From NCBI GenBank assembly GCA_025677825.1, contig JAIXMO010000006.1, positions 372,001-436,000 on the forward strand: a stretch of DNA of 64,000 bases. The letters are read 5' to 3'. The notes under the pieces were generated by a model. That model searched no databases, was not told the DNA's origin, and saw nothing but the letters and a program-made list of their open reading frames with translations. Of this stretch, positions 23,070-33,548 are shown piece by piece. Every line of letters starts with the position of its first letter. The first letter of the stretch is position 1. The DNA comes from Helicostylum pulchrum. Lineage: Eukaryota > Mucoromycota > Mucoromycetes > Mucorales > Mucoraceae. The position numbers and the translations under genes are program-made.

Positions 23070-24382
23070 ATGGACTTCATTAACTTTATACCTCCAAGCG
23101 GCTATTATATTATTGACGATGAGTCTGAAGAACAGATGGAAGATGTAGCCTATGAATACGGCGACATCGAAAAGATCATTGATTTCGATTTACCTATCGA
23201 AATTCCAAAAGTAGACACAACTATGGAGATCGACTCGCTTATGGAAAGCATAAGGACTGTATCTATTGACGACGGTAGCAAAAAGTACAAGAAGTACAAA
23301 TAATGCAAGACGAGGGTACTACTGTACCTAAAGCGGGAGTACGTTGTAACATTCCTCGACAAAGTGCTTACAGACTGCTCAAGGAATTCAACGATAGCAA
23401 CGGTAGTGTATTGCCTGGTTTTGCTCCGAAAGCCAAGAACAGAGGTACGAAACAAAAGCTTTTCGGTCAGCATACCCTGTTTTTGATTGATTACCTTGAC
23501 AACCACAAGTCTACAACACTTGGATTGGCCAAAGAAGCTCTTCTCAAGCAATTTCCAGACTTAGAAGATATTTCTATTCCTTCTCTGTGGAAGCATGTAA
23601 CAGTAAACTGTGATTTTTCGTTAAAGAGAGCATCTTTATACAACGAAGAAAGGGACGCTGAACGAACACTTCGCCTTCGTTGCGAGGTAGTAAGTAAATG
23701 AAAGGAAATTGGTGTCGACTTTAAAAAGAATTGCATATTTGTGGATAAAGCAGACTTTAATACGCATATGATAAGAGGGCAAGCTTGGTCCAAAATAGGA
23801 GAGCCAGCGAATGTTATTGTTCACAAGCAAAGAGGTGCTAATATCAGTATCGTTGAATGCATTGCGTATTTTGGAACAGTCAATTTTTCAAAAGTAGAGC
23901 CTTTAACAAAGGCAGCTGCAGAAAAGCTTGAACAAGAGTATGCGAACCCTGCCTCCAAAAAAAGAAAAGCAAGAGATCCTGAGAAGAAAAAGCCTTTGAA
24001 AAAGGGAACCACGGCATATCATATTGTCAAGTTTTTAGAAGCAACAATGGACACACTTGATAAGCACGACAAAAAAGGATTTTTCATAGTAATGGATAAT
24101 TGTAGAATTCACCATTCTGCATTTGTTGTCGATGCTATTAATAAGAGAGGGTATAAACCTTTGTTCATGCCTCCTTACTCTCCTTTTTTAAACTCGATCG
24201 AAGAATGCTGGTCAAAAATAAAGAGCAATATCAAGAGAAACCCACTTGATGAAGCAGATAATTTGACATCGCGTCTTCCTGGAGCTTGCGGATCTGTTGC
24301 TGTTCAAGACTACCAAGTTTGGATCAGACATGCTGAGACCTTCTGGGACAGGTGTATTAACAAAGAAATAGGCTTAAGGTAA
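23070..24382 (+). pseudogene. IS630/Tc1-mariner-type DDE transposase, inactivated
   Basis: Three pieces of one protein are visible. Residues from 23070-23303 form an acidic leader ending KKYKKYK. Then 23303-23701 encodes a helix-turn-helix part (VRCNIPRQSAYRLLKEF, LPGFAPKAKNRGTKQKLFG). From 23702 to 24382 comes the DDE core. The first two pieces overlap in different frames, so a short deletion probably lies near 23300. A TGA at 23699-23701 sits where the frame otherwise continues (EVVSK then KEIGVDFKKNC), consistent with a Trp-to-stop change. Catalytic positions: Asp in FVDKADFN (normally VDEAGFN), Asp in IVMDNCRIHHS, Glu in PFLNSIEECWSKIK. All three acidic residues survive, but flanking E and G of the first motif have changed. 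The element therefore cannot make its own enzyme from this copy. Confidence 0.85.
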
Positions 24383-24419
24383 ATATTATCACTGTATGTT
24401 ATCTTTTCCTACATATTTA

Positions 24420-24590
24420 ATCCAAAATAAAAATGTATTTCGTACCAAAAAAAAATTAATTCGTCCCAACTTCTATTTTCAAAGCGTACCAGAAATAAAA
24501 AAATGCGTGCCAAATTTATTTTGGAGTCGTACCAAAAAAAAAAATTAAACTGTACCAAAGAAAAAATCAAGCGTACCAATTAAGACTAAA
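24420..24590 (-). repeat. Terminal-repeat-like block, right copy
   Basis: Read on the minus strand it contains three or four GGTACG-type boxes separated by A/T tracts and the block CGACTCCAAAATAAATTTGG (24529-24510), which matches the block at 19054 in inverse orientation. It lies just after the transposase frame and probably ends the element. Confidence 0.65.
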
Positions 24591-25051
24591 AACCTGTAGT
24601 CAATGAACGTTTGAAGGTTTCTCCGAAAATGTCACAAATTTGCTTTTTTGCTCACTCGAATCCAGACGCACCCTATCTATCTCGGATCTCTTTGAACGAT
24701 GGTGTGTTAGTGCAGCAACTCCTAACAATAGTATTACCTCTCTGAACAATATGGATAATCTGTATGCAGTTATTTCTTCGTCTAGCAACAGAAGACGACC
24801 CCGTATAGTTAAACAGTATTATCGATAGGTTATTCCTTTTTTTTTTAGCTTTAATATTACATACCTCCCTAACTATCACTTATCATGAAAGTCTATACCG
24901 TATATTATTACCATATTTTTTTATTTTTCAATAAAAAACATGCTTATTTCTTCTGTCCTTACCAATGATGACCGAATTAAAGTTTCATAAACCATAAAAA
25001 AAAAATACAGGGTCAGATTTCTTACTTTTTTCGGGAAAACACATTACCAAT
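24591..25051. other. Spacer with a possible gene fragment
   Basis: From about 24640 to 24828 a plus frame (TLSISDLFERWCVSAATPN) has somewhat coding-like composition but no start, no partner exon and no family I recognise. It may be the 3' scrap of a gene cut off by the transposon to its left. The remainder holds nothing. Confidence 0.35.
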
Positions 25052-26006
25052 ATGTCAAGCTCTTGTGCCGTAGCTTTCCAGTCTACACGTAAATCGCTCA
25101 TTGCAGAAACCCGATCAAAGGTAGGCTTGTTAATTGAACGTGTCATGAGAAAATAAAATAAATAAATCTCAATTAGACTTTAGATCTCTATAAATCATTA
25201 CTTCGATCAAGTGAAAAATACCAACATGCAGACGTATTACAAAAAGTTATTCGAAATAGATTTAAACAAAACAAATACAACACTTCACGGTTTAGAGTAT
25301 TACAGCTACTAAACGAAGCAGACAAAGTAATTAACACAGCCTTCTGTAACCAAAAAAATATAAAATAACTCACATACATATTAGACGCAACAGTTGCTGG
25401 CAAAAGAAAATTTAGAGAATCAGCGCTTTGTACAGGACCGAATAAATGCCTATATCCTTCAACATCCAGTAAGTTGAAGATATTTTTATTATGATGATAT
25501 AAATTATTAACTATACATTGTTTAGGTCAAGCCTTTGGTAAGAAAAACGAATGCATGTATGTAAAATAATGATTAACACATGGTAATAGAAACCGATAAA
25601 CAAATCTGAGAAGAAGCCAGCACAAACAAAACGAAAACCGTATCAAGTGGCTATTGTGGCACAAACATCGAATGGTTATCAATTTAAGAGAGTTAGAGGT
25701 TGGGTACAACCGGTTCAAACATCAATGATGCTCAAAGATCGAGTAAAAACAAATCAAATGCGCTTAGATAAATTAAGCGATCTCAAAATGCAATTAGAAA
25801 TGATCGAATCCGAAAAATTGTTTTTAGATACTTTGGGCTGCTTACCCAAAGATAAACTAAAAGGCTTCGGTATGAAACATAACCCCTTAATGCCGTTTTT
25901 TATTGTTGTTGTTCTAATACGTTTTTTTTTTTTAGAGATTACTATTAGGGCTACTATGGATGCAATCAGTAACCATCATTATAATTCTGTCCTAAAGCAA
26001 AAATAA
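25052..26006 (+). CDS. LYR-motif (complex1_LYR) protein with C-terminal extension
   Basis: Predicted exons are 25052-25120, 25177-25326, 25385-25468, 25526-25537 (12 nt), 25590-25869 and 25936-26006 (221 aa). LYR proteins are small mitochondrial factors that bind acyl-carrier protein and help assemble Fe-S or respiratory complexes. The signature is at residues 26-31 (LDLYKSLLRSS), followed by FKQNKYNTSRFRVLQLLNEAD. The acceptor of intron 1 (AATTAG at 25176) is required to put LYK in frame. After ILQHPVKPL the frame could also read through to a stop at 25562-25564, giving a 113-residue protein of ordinary LYR size. Splicing the 52-nt intron instead adds about 115 residues (NGYQFKRVRGWVQPVQTSMM). 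I favour the spliced form because the downstream exons are clearly coding and have no start of their own. Confidence 0.7.
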
Positions 26007-26227
26007 AACCTATTATTATCTTCAATGCAGGGTATTTTTTAAAACAACTGCTTTTGTAATATGTGATTATGCCAATTTAACGATCAATGTCTATCGAGAA
26101 TCAACCGTATTTCTAAACTGTCAAAGTATTACTCCCAATTTTAAAGATATTCTTAGACCTCATCTTTTTTATAGAAACTATTGAGCCAGTTTTTATTTAT
26201 TTATTTATTATTATGCCAATTGTATGT

Positions 26228-27028
26228 TTAAAAACGATCTCCTCTTCTTTGTGAGGCTCTTGCTCCTCCTCCCCCTCCTCCAAATCTGCCATTATCTCGA
26301 TTATCTCTGTTGTAAGGTGCACCTCCGAAATTTCTTCTTCCTCCTCCAACTCCTCCTCCTCCTCCTAAACGTCCCCCAAATCTACCTCCATCGCGACCTC
26401 CTCTTCCAGCAGCACCGCCATCTCTACCGCCAAATTGACGATTACCTCTCATTTGATTTAAGGGAGGAGGTCCAATGAAAATTGCAACATCCAAGTAATC
26501 ACCAATATAAAACTGACATTCTTCCAATGTCTTTTTCTGATCTTCAGTAGGCTTTGCGGGTACGACACGTCCAATATCTCTGCTCTGATATCTTGCACGC
26601 TCAGTGTCAAGATAGATAAGTCGAAAGGCAATTCTAGCGTCGGGATCTTGTGCTTCTGGAATAACCTGTTCAATAAGTTGAGCAAGTTCTTCAAGTGTTG
26701 CGTTTTTCCTAATTCAAGTATAAAGACGTTAATCGAATGCAATGACAAAAAGTCTTTTTTTTTCTTTCGTTACCATGTGTAAAGACTTAATTCTTCGGAT
26801 GGAACTGAGTTAACAGTAAACTGAGAAATACTAAACAATGTTATCAGTATTAAAGGAAAAATAAGGGCGTGTTAAAACGTATTGGCTTACTGATTATGAC
26901 CACCATTATGGGTAAATACTCTTAATAAAAAGGGACATTCCTATATATTGTAGTGCTTGCTTAGAGGTAAATAATAAAGTAGCTATTGTATCATAACATA
27001 CCTTTTCGCGATCAACAGTCGATGTCAT
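26228..27028 (-). CDS. SAP18: SAP18 (Sin3-associated / ASAP complex subunit) with RGG tail
   Basis: Predicted exons (minus) are 27028-27002, 26940-26891, 26830-26774 and 26708-26228 (204 aa). SAP18 links Sin3-HDAC repression and the ASAP/PSAP splicing complexes through a ubiquitin-like fold. Visible family motifs are CPFLLRVFTHNGGHNQ, SVPSEELSLYTW, LEELAQLIEQVIPEA, RIAFRLIYLDTERARYQSRD and FYIGDYLDVAIFIGPPP. The final 75 residues are a Gly/Arg tail of RGG and GGRDGG type, probably RNA-binding; human SAP18 ends soon after the GPP. On the opposite strand this tail gives Leu/Pro-rich spurious frames. The gene converges with the LYR gene (222 bases between stops). Confidence 0.92.
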
Positions 27029-27428
27029 TTTATATATGTTCTTTATGTTAAAACTAGTAAGAAAAAAGTCAAGGCGCGTTCAAATAACATTACTGTGACT
27101 TCAAAATTCTCCAGATTTTAAACTCAAGTCACGCATGGTAAACTTTCTTTAAAGAAGCCTCTGTCGTCTAGATGCGGTAGTAGCCATTAATAGCTTTTAA
27201 ACTCGACACGTATATAGAATTAAACGAAAGCTCAAAGTAACAAAGAGCGACCGAGTTGATACATGTACATATTAGTTGTTTCGTAGATACCCGACATAAT
27301 TATGCTTATTGAATTAAGTAGTATTTATTAGAAGAATAAGATTGTTTGATTAAATAGAAGTATATACAAGAAAATATGAGAATATTGATAAAGTATGGTA
27401 GATAGAAATTTATATACCGAGATATAAG
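27029..27428. other. Intergenic spacer between SAP18 start and transporter stop
   Basis: About 400 bases with no coding frame. It should hold the SAP18 promoter and the transporter 3' UTR. No element was recognised. Confidence 0.5.
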
Positions 27429-29506
27429 TTAAACAACGGAAAGTCTGTCATCCTTGAAAGTAGCAACTTCCTTTTTACTAGTAGATTCATCATCCATAAA
27501 GATACGAGCAGCACCACCAGCGACTCTGTTACGCTTTGCAAGTTCATCTTCGGAATCAGTACTATCATAAGGCAAGACTAAGTTGAGGAAAACAGACATA
27601 ATACCAGCAATAATGTAACCAGTGCTAACCACTGTATCAACAGCTTCCATTAAACCTTGAAGAGCCTCGTTTTCGAAAGTAGGCAAGACATGTTCAAACC
27701 AAGTAGGAACAAGAGAGACACCAAAGGCAAGAGCCAAGGATGCTGCAACAATAACACGGTCCCGACGGGTCCAATCTAAGTAACCAAGGATACGAATACC
27801 AGAGGTAGCAACAGACGCAAACAAGAATACGGTCATACCACCAATTAAGGGACTAGGGATTGCCAAAAAGGCAGCAGAGATTTTACCAAAGACACCACAT
27901 ATAATTAAAAGAGTCGCACAGACGATACCAGCACGACGATTGGCACATCGAGTGACAGCAATAATACCGTTATTTTGACTGAAAGTAACAACACCCATAC
28001 TAGTGGCAAGGCCAGAAAATATACCAGAGATACCATCGGCTAAAAGACCACCTTGGCATCTTTCTTCAAATGTTTTACCTTCAATAGGTAAACCAGAAAC
28101 ATCACTAGCAGCAGTTAAATCACCAAGACATTCGATAATCATATCTAATTGAACAAAGAGGAATGGAATAATACCAGGACCATAAACGGAGAAGCTAAAG
28201 TTCTTGACCCAAAGAAATGTACCTACAGGTGCGGCAATAATACCAGTGTTGTCAAACATACCGACAGCAGCGGCAATGATACAACCAGTTAAAAGACCAA
28301 TGACTACAGAAATATTTTTAAGGAAGACAGAACCGACTAATTCAATTAAAATAATCATGAAAAAGACAGAAGCACCTAACGCAAAATTGACAGGACCACC
28401 CCAAGGTTGAGCGTTTGGGGCATTGATATTGGGACAGTTCACAAAAAGGCCAGATGTAGGACGACTCATACAAGGACCAGCACCACCACCCCAGTTCTTC
28501 ATACCAGATGACATTAAAGAGGTACCGATGACAGTCAAGACAATACCCATAACGATCTTGGGGAAAATTTTACGGATAGCACGAGGAGGTAAGAAACTGA
28601 TACCGATAGATAAAAGTGAGCAGATCATCTATACGATTAAACATTAGTCTTACGAATAGTAAGCTAGTTCTTATTTTAGTTAATTTACCTGTGTACCAAG
28701 AACGGCACCAAAAGCAGCAGGACAAGCTAAATAATTGATAGTTCCATCTTCTAATATTTCTGTTGGACAAGATCCACTTTTATACATGTTTCCGATAATA
28801 GCTTGGGCAGCAGGCATATTAGAGAAAGCGACACCGGTAATCTGAAGAAGACCAGCTCCGATAAAATAACGGGTTCGAGGAATACGGATACGTATAATCT
28901 GAACAAAACTATACAGGAAGTAACTAGATAAGTATTCTGAACTTAAAGATAACAGCTATATATATACCTCATCAAACCAGAAACAATTAAAGAAGCAGAT
29001 ACTAAATAACGACGAGTCTCTTCATCAAGATTTAAGAAAGATGAACCTTGACCAGAAATCATAATAGTGGGAGAAATAATGCCACCGATAACTGCCAAAA
29101 AATCTAAGCACTAATGTTAGATATATATCTTATATTATCATACTGATATATATATTTACGTTGAAGACCCATCAATATTGTAACCAAGATTGGGATTTCG
29201 TCATCTGGTCCATAAAAAGGTGAACTATTGGATTTTTTAGTGATGAATGGGATATTAGGCATGCTATTAAATAATGTAGATATTAGTAAAATAATACATA
29301 TAGTAATTGAGATATATCGTAAATTACCAAAGAGCGCGGTAGTCGTAATTGCCAATCCAACCATCTTTGGTCGTTACTTTTTGCTTAATTTGTGTCCATT
29401 TGGAGTTGGGAGCGTCAACAGGCTGGTAAAGCTCTTGAGCTACTTGTATATCTTCTGTTTTGATATCATCAGCATTATATTTCTTTTTTTCAGTATTATA
29501 AGACAT
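27429..29506 (-). CDS. NAT/NCS2 purine (uric acid-xanthine) permease
   Basis: Predicted exons (minus) are 29506-29328, 29263-29160, 29103-28968, 28908-28689 and 28628-27429 (612 aa). NAT carriers move uric acid, xanthine or uracil with H+ across the plasma membrane. The diagnostic NAT signature is present as FSQNNGIIAVTRCANR, which matches the fungal UapA/UapC form. The GLQHFLAV motif of the first membrane segment is also there. Twelve or more hydrophobic segments can be counted from ILVTILMGLQ to GIMSVFLNLVLPY. The cytosolic N-terminus has a DGWIGNYDYRALW stretch typical of fungal members. Substrate is inferred as purine from the UapA-like signature; specificity is not provable here. Confidence 0.93.
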
Positions 29507-30537
29507 TTTATTCGGGTGTAAATCTCTTTTATATAGATATATAAACAGGAGAGGGATAAAGAAAAAAAAAAGGAAACTTTGTGTAGTTTATATATGCATA
29601 AATATTCGGGATAAATTCGTTTATCGCTATTTGTTCCCCACACTTAATACAATGTCGATTTCCAATAACTATCAGAAAATAGATAAAGAATAATTATCTT
29701 AATCTCATGCTATACAAAAATACTACTTATTAAGGCAACTGAATCTGAAAAAAAATTACGCTTCTCATTTAGTCTTTCAAATTGGATATTTTCACGGAAA
29801 AAAAATAAATGTTATCTGTAATCTTTCTTATCACAGTATTTTTCTTTCACTCTCGTTTTTAGTAGTAATCTGTGGTAACCCCTATCTTCCCAAGCCGGGA
29901 TTGATGGTATATTTATTGTAGACCATCACACAAAAAATCTCGATCAATTATATAGGTACAAATAATAGAAATGATGTTTCTACCGCATTTTAATAACCTC
30001 ATGATTTTATTTTAATTATTTGTATATCAATATTCTTGATTTAGGTGAAGTAGCTTTCTTCTCAAAGTAAAAATATACCTGCTATAAAAAATATCCTTAT
30101 CAATTGAACACACGAACCGATTGTGGGTTTTATAGTTTCACCTACATGGATTTAAAAATACAGTTTATAAAAAAATACAGAACTTCTACTCTCAAGAACT
30201 CGGTGGTACATTTTTCAGATAAATTGGAACACTTTTTCAAAATTAAAAAAAAAATGGATGATACCTCAATTAGTGTGATACCAGGTACTTGGAAATATTA
30301 ATGGCATCTCATAATGCACAGAAAGTACCCACACAAGGTGTCAATAGTTTATGGGAATTTTTATAATTTTAAAAAATGTTTTATTTAAAATACAATAATA
30401 ATCAATTTTCTTTCTTTGAAAAACGATAATATCCTGACTTTAAGCTTCTCCGATTATTATAATTCAGGAAATTAAGTTTCTCGAAACATTCTTCCCGTGA
30501 TGGACGTGGGAGGAGTGCGTAGAGGACGCCCGCACTG
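29507..30537. other. Gene-free spacer
   Basis: Upstream side of the permease gene. A+T-rich, and only a 65-residue frame without recognisable features (30104-30301). A TGATACCAGGTACTTGG stretch near 30277 was noted but has no assigned function. Confidence 0.5.
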
Positions 30538-31145
30538 CTATACATCTAGAAAAATAATCAGGAGATAGCCTTCTGAATAGCATTCTTCCCAATATGTACT
30601 ATTTTCGCCATGTTTAGTTCTGTAATCTTCAATGTACAACCAGTTCGCATTTACTTCAGGTAAAGGAGGTAATATATTTTGTACAGTGGTATTACTTGTA
30701 CTTTTTTTGGGCTGTGAAACTGGCGGATCAAGCTGGTATTTTTTACTGCAAGTGGTAACGTAACTTGCTCCATCTACTAAACACTGTGCCGTTCTTTTAC
30801 ATAATGGTATCCTTGATAGTTTAGTGGTTAGGATTCGTCGCTCTCACCGTTCTTTTGCATAAATTAGGGTCAGCGACATCTTGTTCAAGTGCTTCAAGTG
30901 CTTTATAGAACTGTGTATGCACTTGATCGCAGATCTGTAGCAGGTCATCAGTAACATGATCTTTTCTAGTAATCTCGCTTTCGAAAAAAAAAATTTGCGG
31001 CGCGATATAAGAATGGAATTATTTTGTCGCCACGTTCTTCCATACGAAGCAGAGATAGTCTCTGCTTCGTGAAAAATAAACCAATAGCTACAACTGGAAT
31101 CAATGGATCCTGGTGCAAATGATCCTGTATTGATTTGGTGTCCAT
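30538..31145 (-). pseudogene. Orphan-family gene copy A, broken by frameshift and a tRNA-half insertion
   Basis: The minus frame starts at 31145 (MDTKSIQDHLHQDPLIPVV) and stays open to a poly-T tract near 30984-30993. There a one-base slip moves it into the frame ESEITRKDHVTDDLLQICDQ. This frame continues to DPNLCKRT at about 30850, is interrupted by a 42-base insert plus duplicated site, and resumes at AQCLVDGASYVTTCSKKYQ, ending at 30538. Near the end, STSNTTVQN resembles ISNTTAQY in copy C (34175), so the two belong to one family. I do not recognise the family and assign no function. A 12-bp perfect hairpin (31044-31070) lies inside the frame. Confidence 0.6.
30810..30845 (+). mobile_element. 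Inserted 5' half of tRNA-Glu(CTC) with target-site duplication
   Basis: From 30810 the sequence TCCTTGATAGTTTAGTGGTT followed by AGGATTCGTCGCTCTCA reads as the acceptor 5' strand, D arm and anticodon arm of tRNA-Glu; the seven-base loop CTCTCAC contains anticodon CTC. The 3' half (variable loop, T arm, acceptor 3' strand) is absent. CCGTTCTTTTACATAA (30789-30804) and CCGTTCTTTTGCATAA (30847-30862) flank it, a 16-bp direct repeat with one mismatch. Removing the insert and one repeat joins the reading frame of the host pseudogene. It therefore looks like a retroposed tRNA fragment, not a tRNA gene. Confidence 0.85.
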
Positions 31146-31582
31146 TAAAAGACAATCATTTGCTTAACCAGTGCATGAATATTTTAAGAAGTAATGAAAT
31201 TTGTCGCTTGACGTAGTTTCCTTTCTAACCTCCGATATAATTGCGTGAATGCAAAAGATGATTACTGTAGGCATTTTTAAGTGGGCTTTGTTTATAGACA
31301 GGAAATAACTAATAACACGCTGTATGCATTTAAGTCAACAGCGCGCTGTATTTCAATTAGTATAGGATTAAGTGCTTGGGAATTGTCTGAAAAGCGAGCA
31401 GAATACTTACAAGACATCGGACTTTGTTGAGTTTGGCCATTATGTATTCACGGAGGGGCTCTGGTGTAAGGGTCCATGCGGGAGTCAGATGTCTTGCAGC
31501 ACAAGACACTCTCTTTTTGGTTAAAAGTATCAGGTCCTATAAGGTGGATTACTTAGAGTGAGCGTGTATTTGGACATAATTA
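31146..31582. other. Fragmentary coding remnants between family copies
   Basis: On the minus strand, a stretch at about 31500-31390 reads HLTPAWTLTPEPLREYIMAK and is followed by a GTAAGT donor, so it may be an exon of the same decayed locus. The frames around it are broken. No family was recognised. Confidence 0.3.
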
Positions 31583-32065
31583 TCAATACTTACCAACTGT
31601 CGTTGATGTTACGATGTTCATAATTTCAGCATCGCTTAAAGCCAACTTACTCATTAAGTCTGTACCCGGTTTGTGTTTTCCCGGTAACTTGAAAGACAAG
31701 AGTTGGTGATCAATTTCATCTATAGGTACAAAGTTAACAAAACTGGATAATAGAGATAATAAATTCATTTTTGTTATTTTACCTTGCCGTGATATGTTAG
31801 ACCCGAATATTTTTTGAGGAAGTCTTGATAGATACACGGTCAATTTACACGGTCGATTAAAAAAAGTGTATCATATTACTTTTCACTTACCTTTGTAAAT
31901 GACCCTTCCTTTAAGAATAACCTTATCTGTTTGAACGAAAATAGCAAAAAAAAAAAAGAAGCAAAACGAATAAATAAAAACAAAGAGCAAAATGAAGAAG
32001 GAAGAAGAAAAAAGACGCGTGTTGAAAATAAAAATAAATATAGCCGATAAAATAGGGCGTTTATT
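31583..32065 (-). pseudogene. Orphan-family fragment with 5' module 1 (start codon lost)
   Basis: The minus-strand module of about 32065-31840 matches modules at 33450-33225 and 34710-34380. At the place where module 2 reads ATGGTCGTCCGTAAAG before a GTAAGTG donor, this copy reads AGGGTCATTTACAAAG, so the initiator ATG has become AGG. Downstream an exon-like frame (31843-31583) carries FVNFVPIDEIDHQLLSF and SKLALSDAEIMNIVTSTT and ends at a GTAAGT donor. The product is unknown. Confidence 0.5.
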
Positions 32066-32131
32066 TACTCATGTGAAATATACATCATTTTTATTTTACT
32101 TGATTCCTTTTTTATGCAGATGAAACCAAGT

Positions 32132-32626
32132 TTAGTGAGTGCGAGAAAAAGTAACGTTTCCGAAACCTAATTGACTAACATCATAACCATTATCTAAAAG
32201 CATCTGACGCAATTCAACATCAAGTGTATCAATCGATTCATGAGTCATGTTTGGAATATAAAGAAGTGTAAGTATACCACCAAGAATATCAATACAAAAG
32301 TCGATAATAAAAATATGCCTTTGTGCTCTTACTGGATCACCAGTAGATTCAGTTAAAGCGTACGACATTGGTTATAATACTTGAGTATCAATGGCAGCGC
32401 CAGCTTTATCAATAGCAGCAGAGACAAGAATAGTACATTTATCGGGACCAAATTCACAAAAAAAAAACCTTACGCGATAAAAAAAACAGGGAAACAGCTT
32501 GTAATAATTGGAGGAGCTAATGCACCAACAATAATAATACCAATGATAGCTTGAATAAAGATAGTTTTTCTACCAAGTTGATCAATAGACAAACCACCAA
32601 ACAAACGGAGAGCAACGGGTCGGTTT
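32132..32626 (-). pseudogene. Truncated MFS phosphate-transporter (PHO84-like) pseudogene
   Basis: Minus-strand pieces read as the C-terminal third of an inorganic-phosphate H+ symporter: LFGGLSIDQLGRKTIFIQAI (MFS G-x-x-x-D-x-x-G-R-K loop), then a broken stretch, then FCEFGPDKCTILVSAAIDKA corresponding to the FGPN-T-T-F region with an internal deletion, and a last exon GGILTLLYIPNMTHESIDTL. A stop follows AIDTQVL before the last piece. The N-terminal two thirds are missing. It sits between two orphan-family fragments on the same strand. PHO84 family assignment is from the FGP and KAGA spacing and is moderate. Confidence 0.55.
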
Positions 32627-32781
32627 TATACTTTATTTATAATTTGATTACAATTCAGAAAAGCCCAACATTGCCGCGAGAGTTTCTTCCCTTGGAGAAA
32701 TTACCAAACCAGTTTTCCTCTTTCAAGCATAGATACAACGTAGTAGCAATCAGTTCAAACATCTTGGCCCAGCTAAAACGG

Positions 32782-33450
32782 TCAATCCAATAAGTAGTGA
32801 TACTTATCTGCAGATCTTAACTCAACAAAATCCCAAAGTCCATCTTCTTTCAAGTTAATTTTGGAGAGGGTGATCGAATCCTTTATAATCTGAACACCGA
32901 AAGTTGATTTTTCTAAGGCTGCTTGAAATCGGCTATTCTTAAAGCGACTGAGTATATAATACAATGCGCCATTGTATTCTACTACAAGCTTTAATGCATC
33001 TTCAAGGGTATGGGGTATGTTCCCTTGTAGTAGACCACTGGATGATTCAATAAACAGAGCTTCGGAATTATTATTTTCCAAGGCCGTCAGCATACTTTCT
33101 GAACGTTTAGCCGAGAAAATGACTTTTCAATTTTTTTTACTATTCCTGTTCCTGCCGAATGGTTAACCCTTCATTATACTTGCTGGTACGTGCTCTTTGT
33201 TTCACGACTCCGTCTACGTTCAAAAATAAAAAGATACACGGTTCAGTTTGCACGGTCGTTTAAAATGTCCTGTTTCTTTTCACTTACCTTTACGGACGAC
33301 CATTGCTCTAAGAAAAAAATGTATCAGTTTGTATAAACATAAACATAAAAAGAAATGAAAGTGAAGAAAAAAAGACTTTTTAAGGAAGTGATAAAATAGG
33401 ATGATAAAATAGGGAGGAGTCACTTTTATGTACTTATGTGATCTATTTAC
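32782..33450 (-). pseudogene. Orphan-family copy B with 5' module 2
   Basis: The module at about 33450-33225 contains a candidate ATG at 33303-33301 (ATGGTCGTCCGTAAAG then GTAAGTG). The body frame at 33140-32782 reads KRSESMLTALENNNSEAL, SSGLLQGNIPHTLEDALKLV and ends GLWDFVELRSADKYHYLLD. These segments resemble what I would expect to follow the ADVDYE segment of copy C, so copy B probably represents the C-terminal part of the same protein type. The 5' module and the C-terminal part are adjacent here, which suggests the middle is deleted. Function unknown. Confidence 0.5.
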
Positions 33451-33548
33451 TAATCATGGCGTAATTATATTGCCATATTAGTACTTATACGTTAGTTAAT
33501 CATTTTTATTGTAAACATTTTTCATGTACCAGGAAATATAAAACTTCT

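Noticed and set aside
26224..26478. Plus-strand Leu-rich frame
   Set aside because: It is the antisense of the Gly/Arg tail of SAP18.
30810..30862. Functional tRNA-Glu gene
   Set aside because: Only the 5' half is present. No T arm, acceptor 3' strand or terminator follows.
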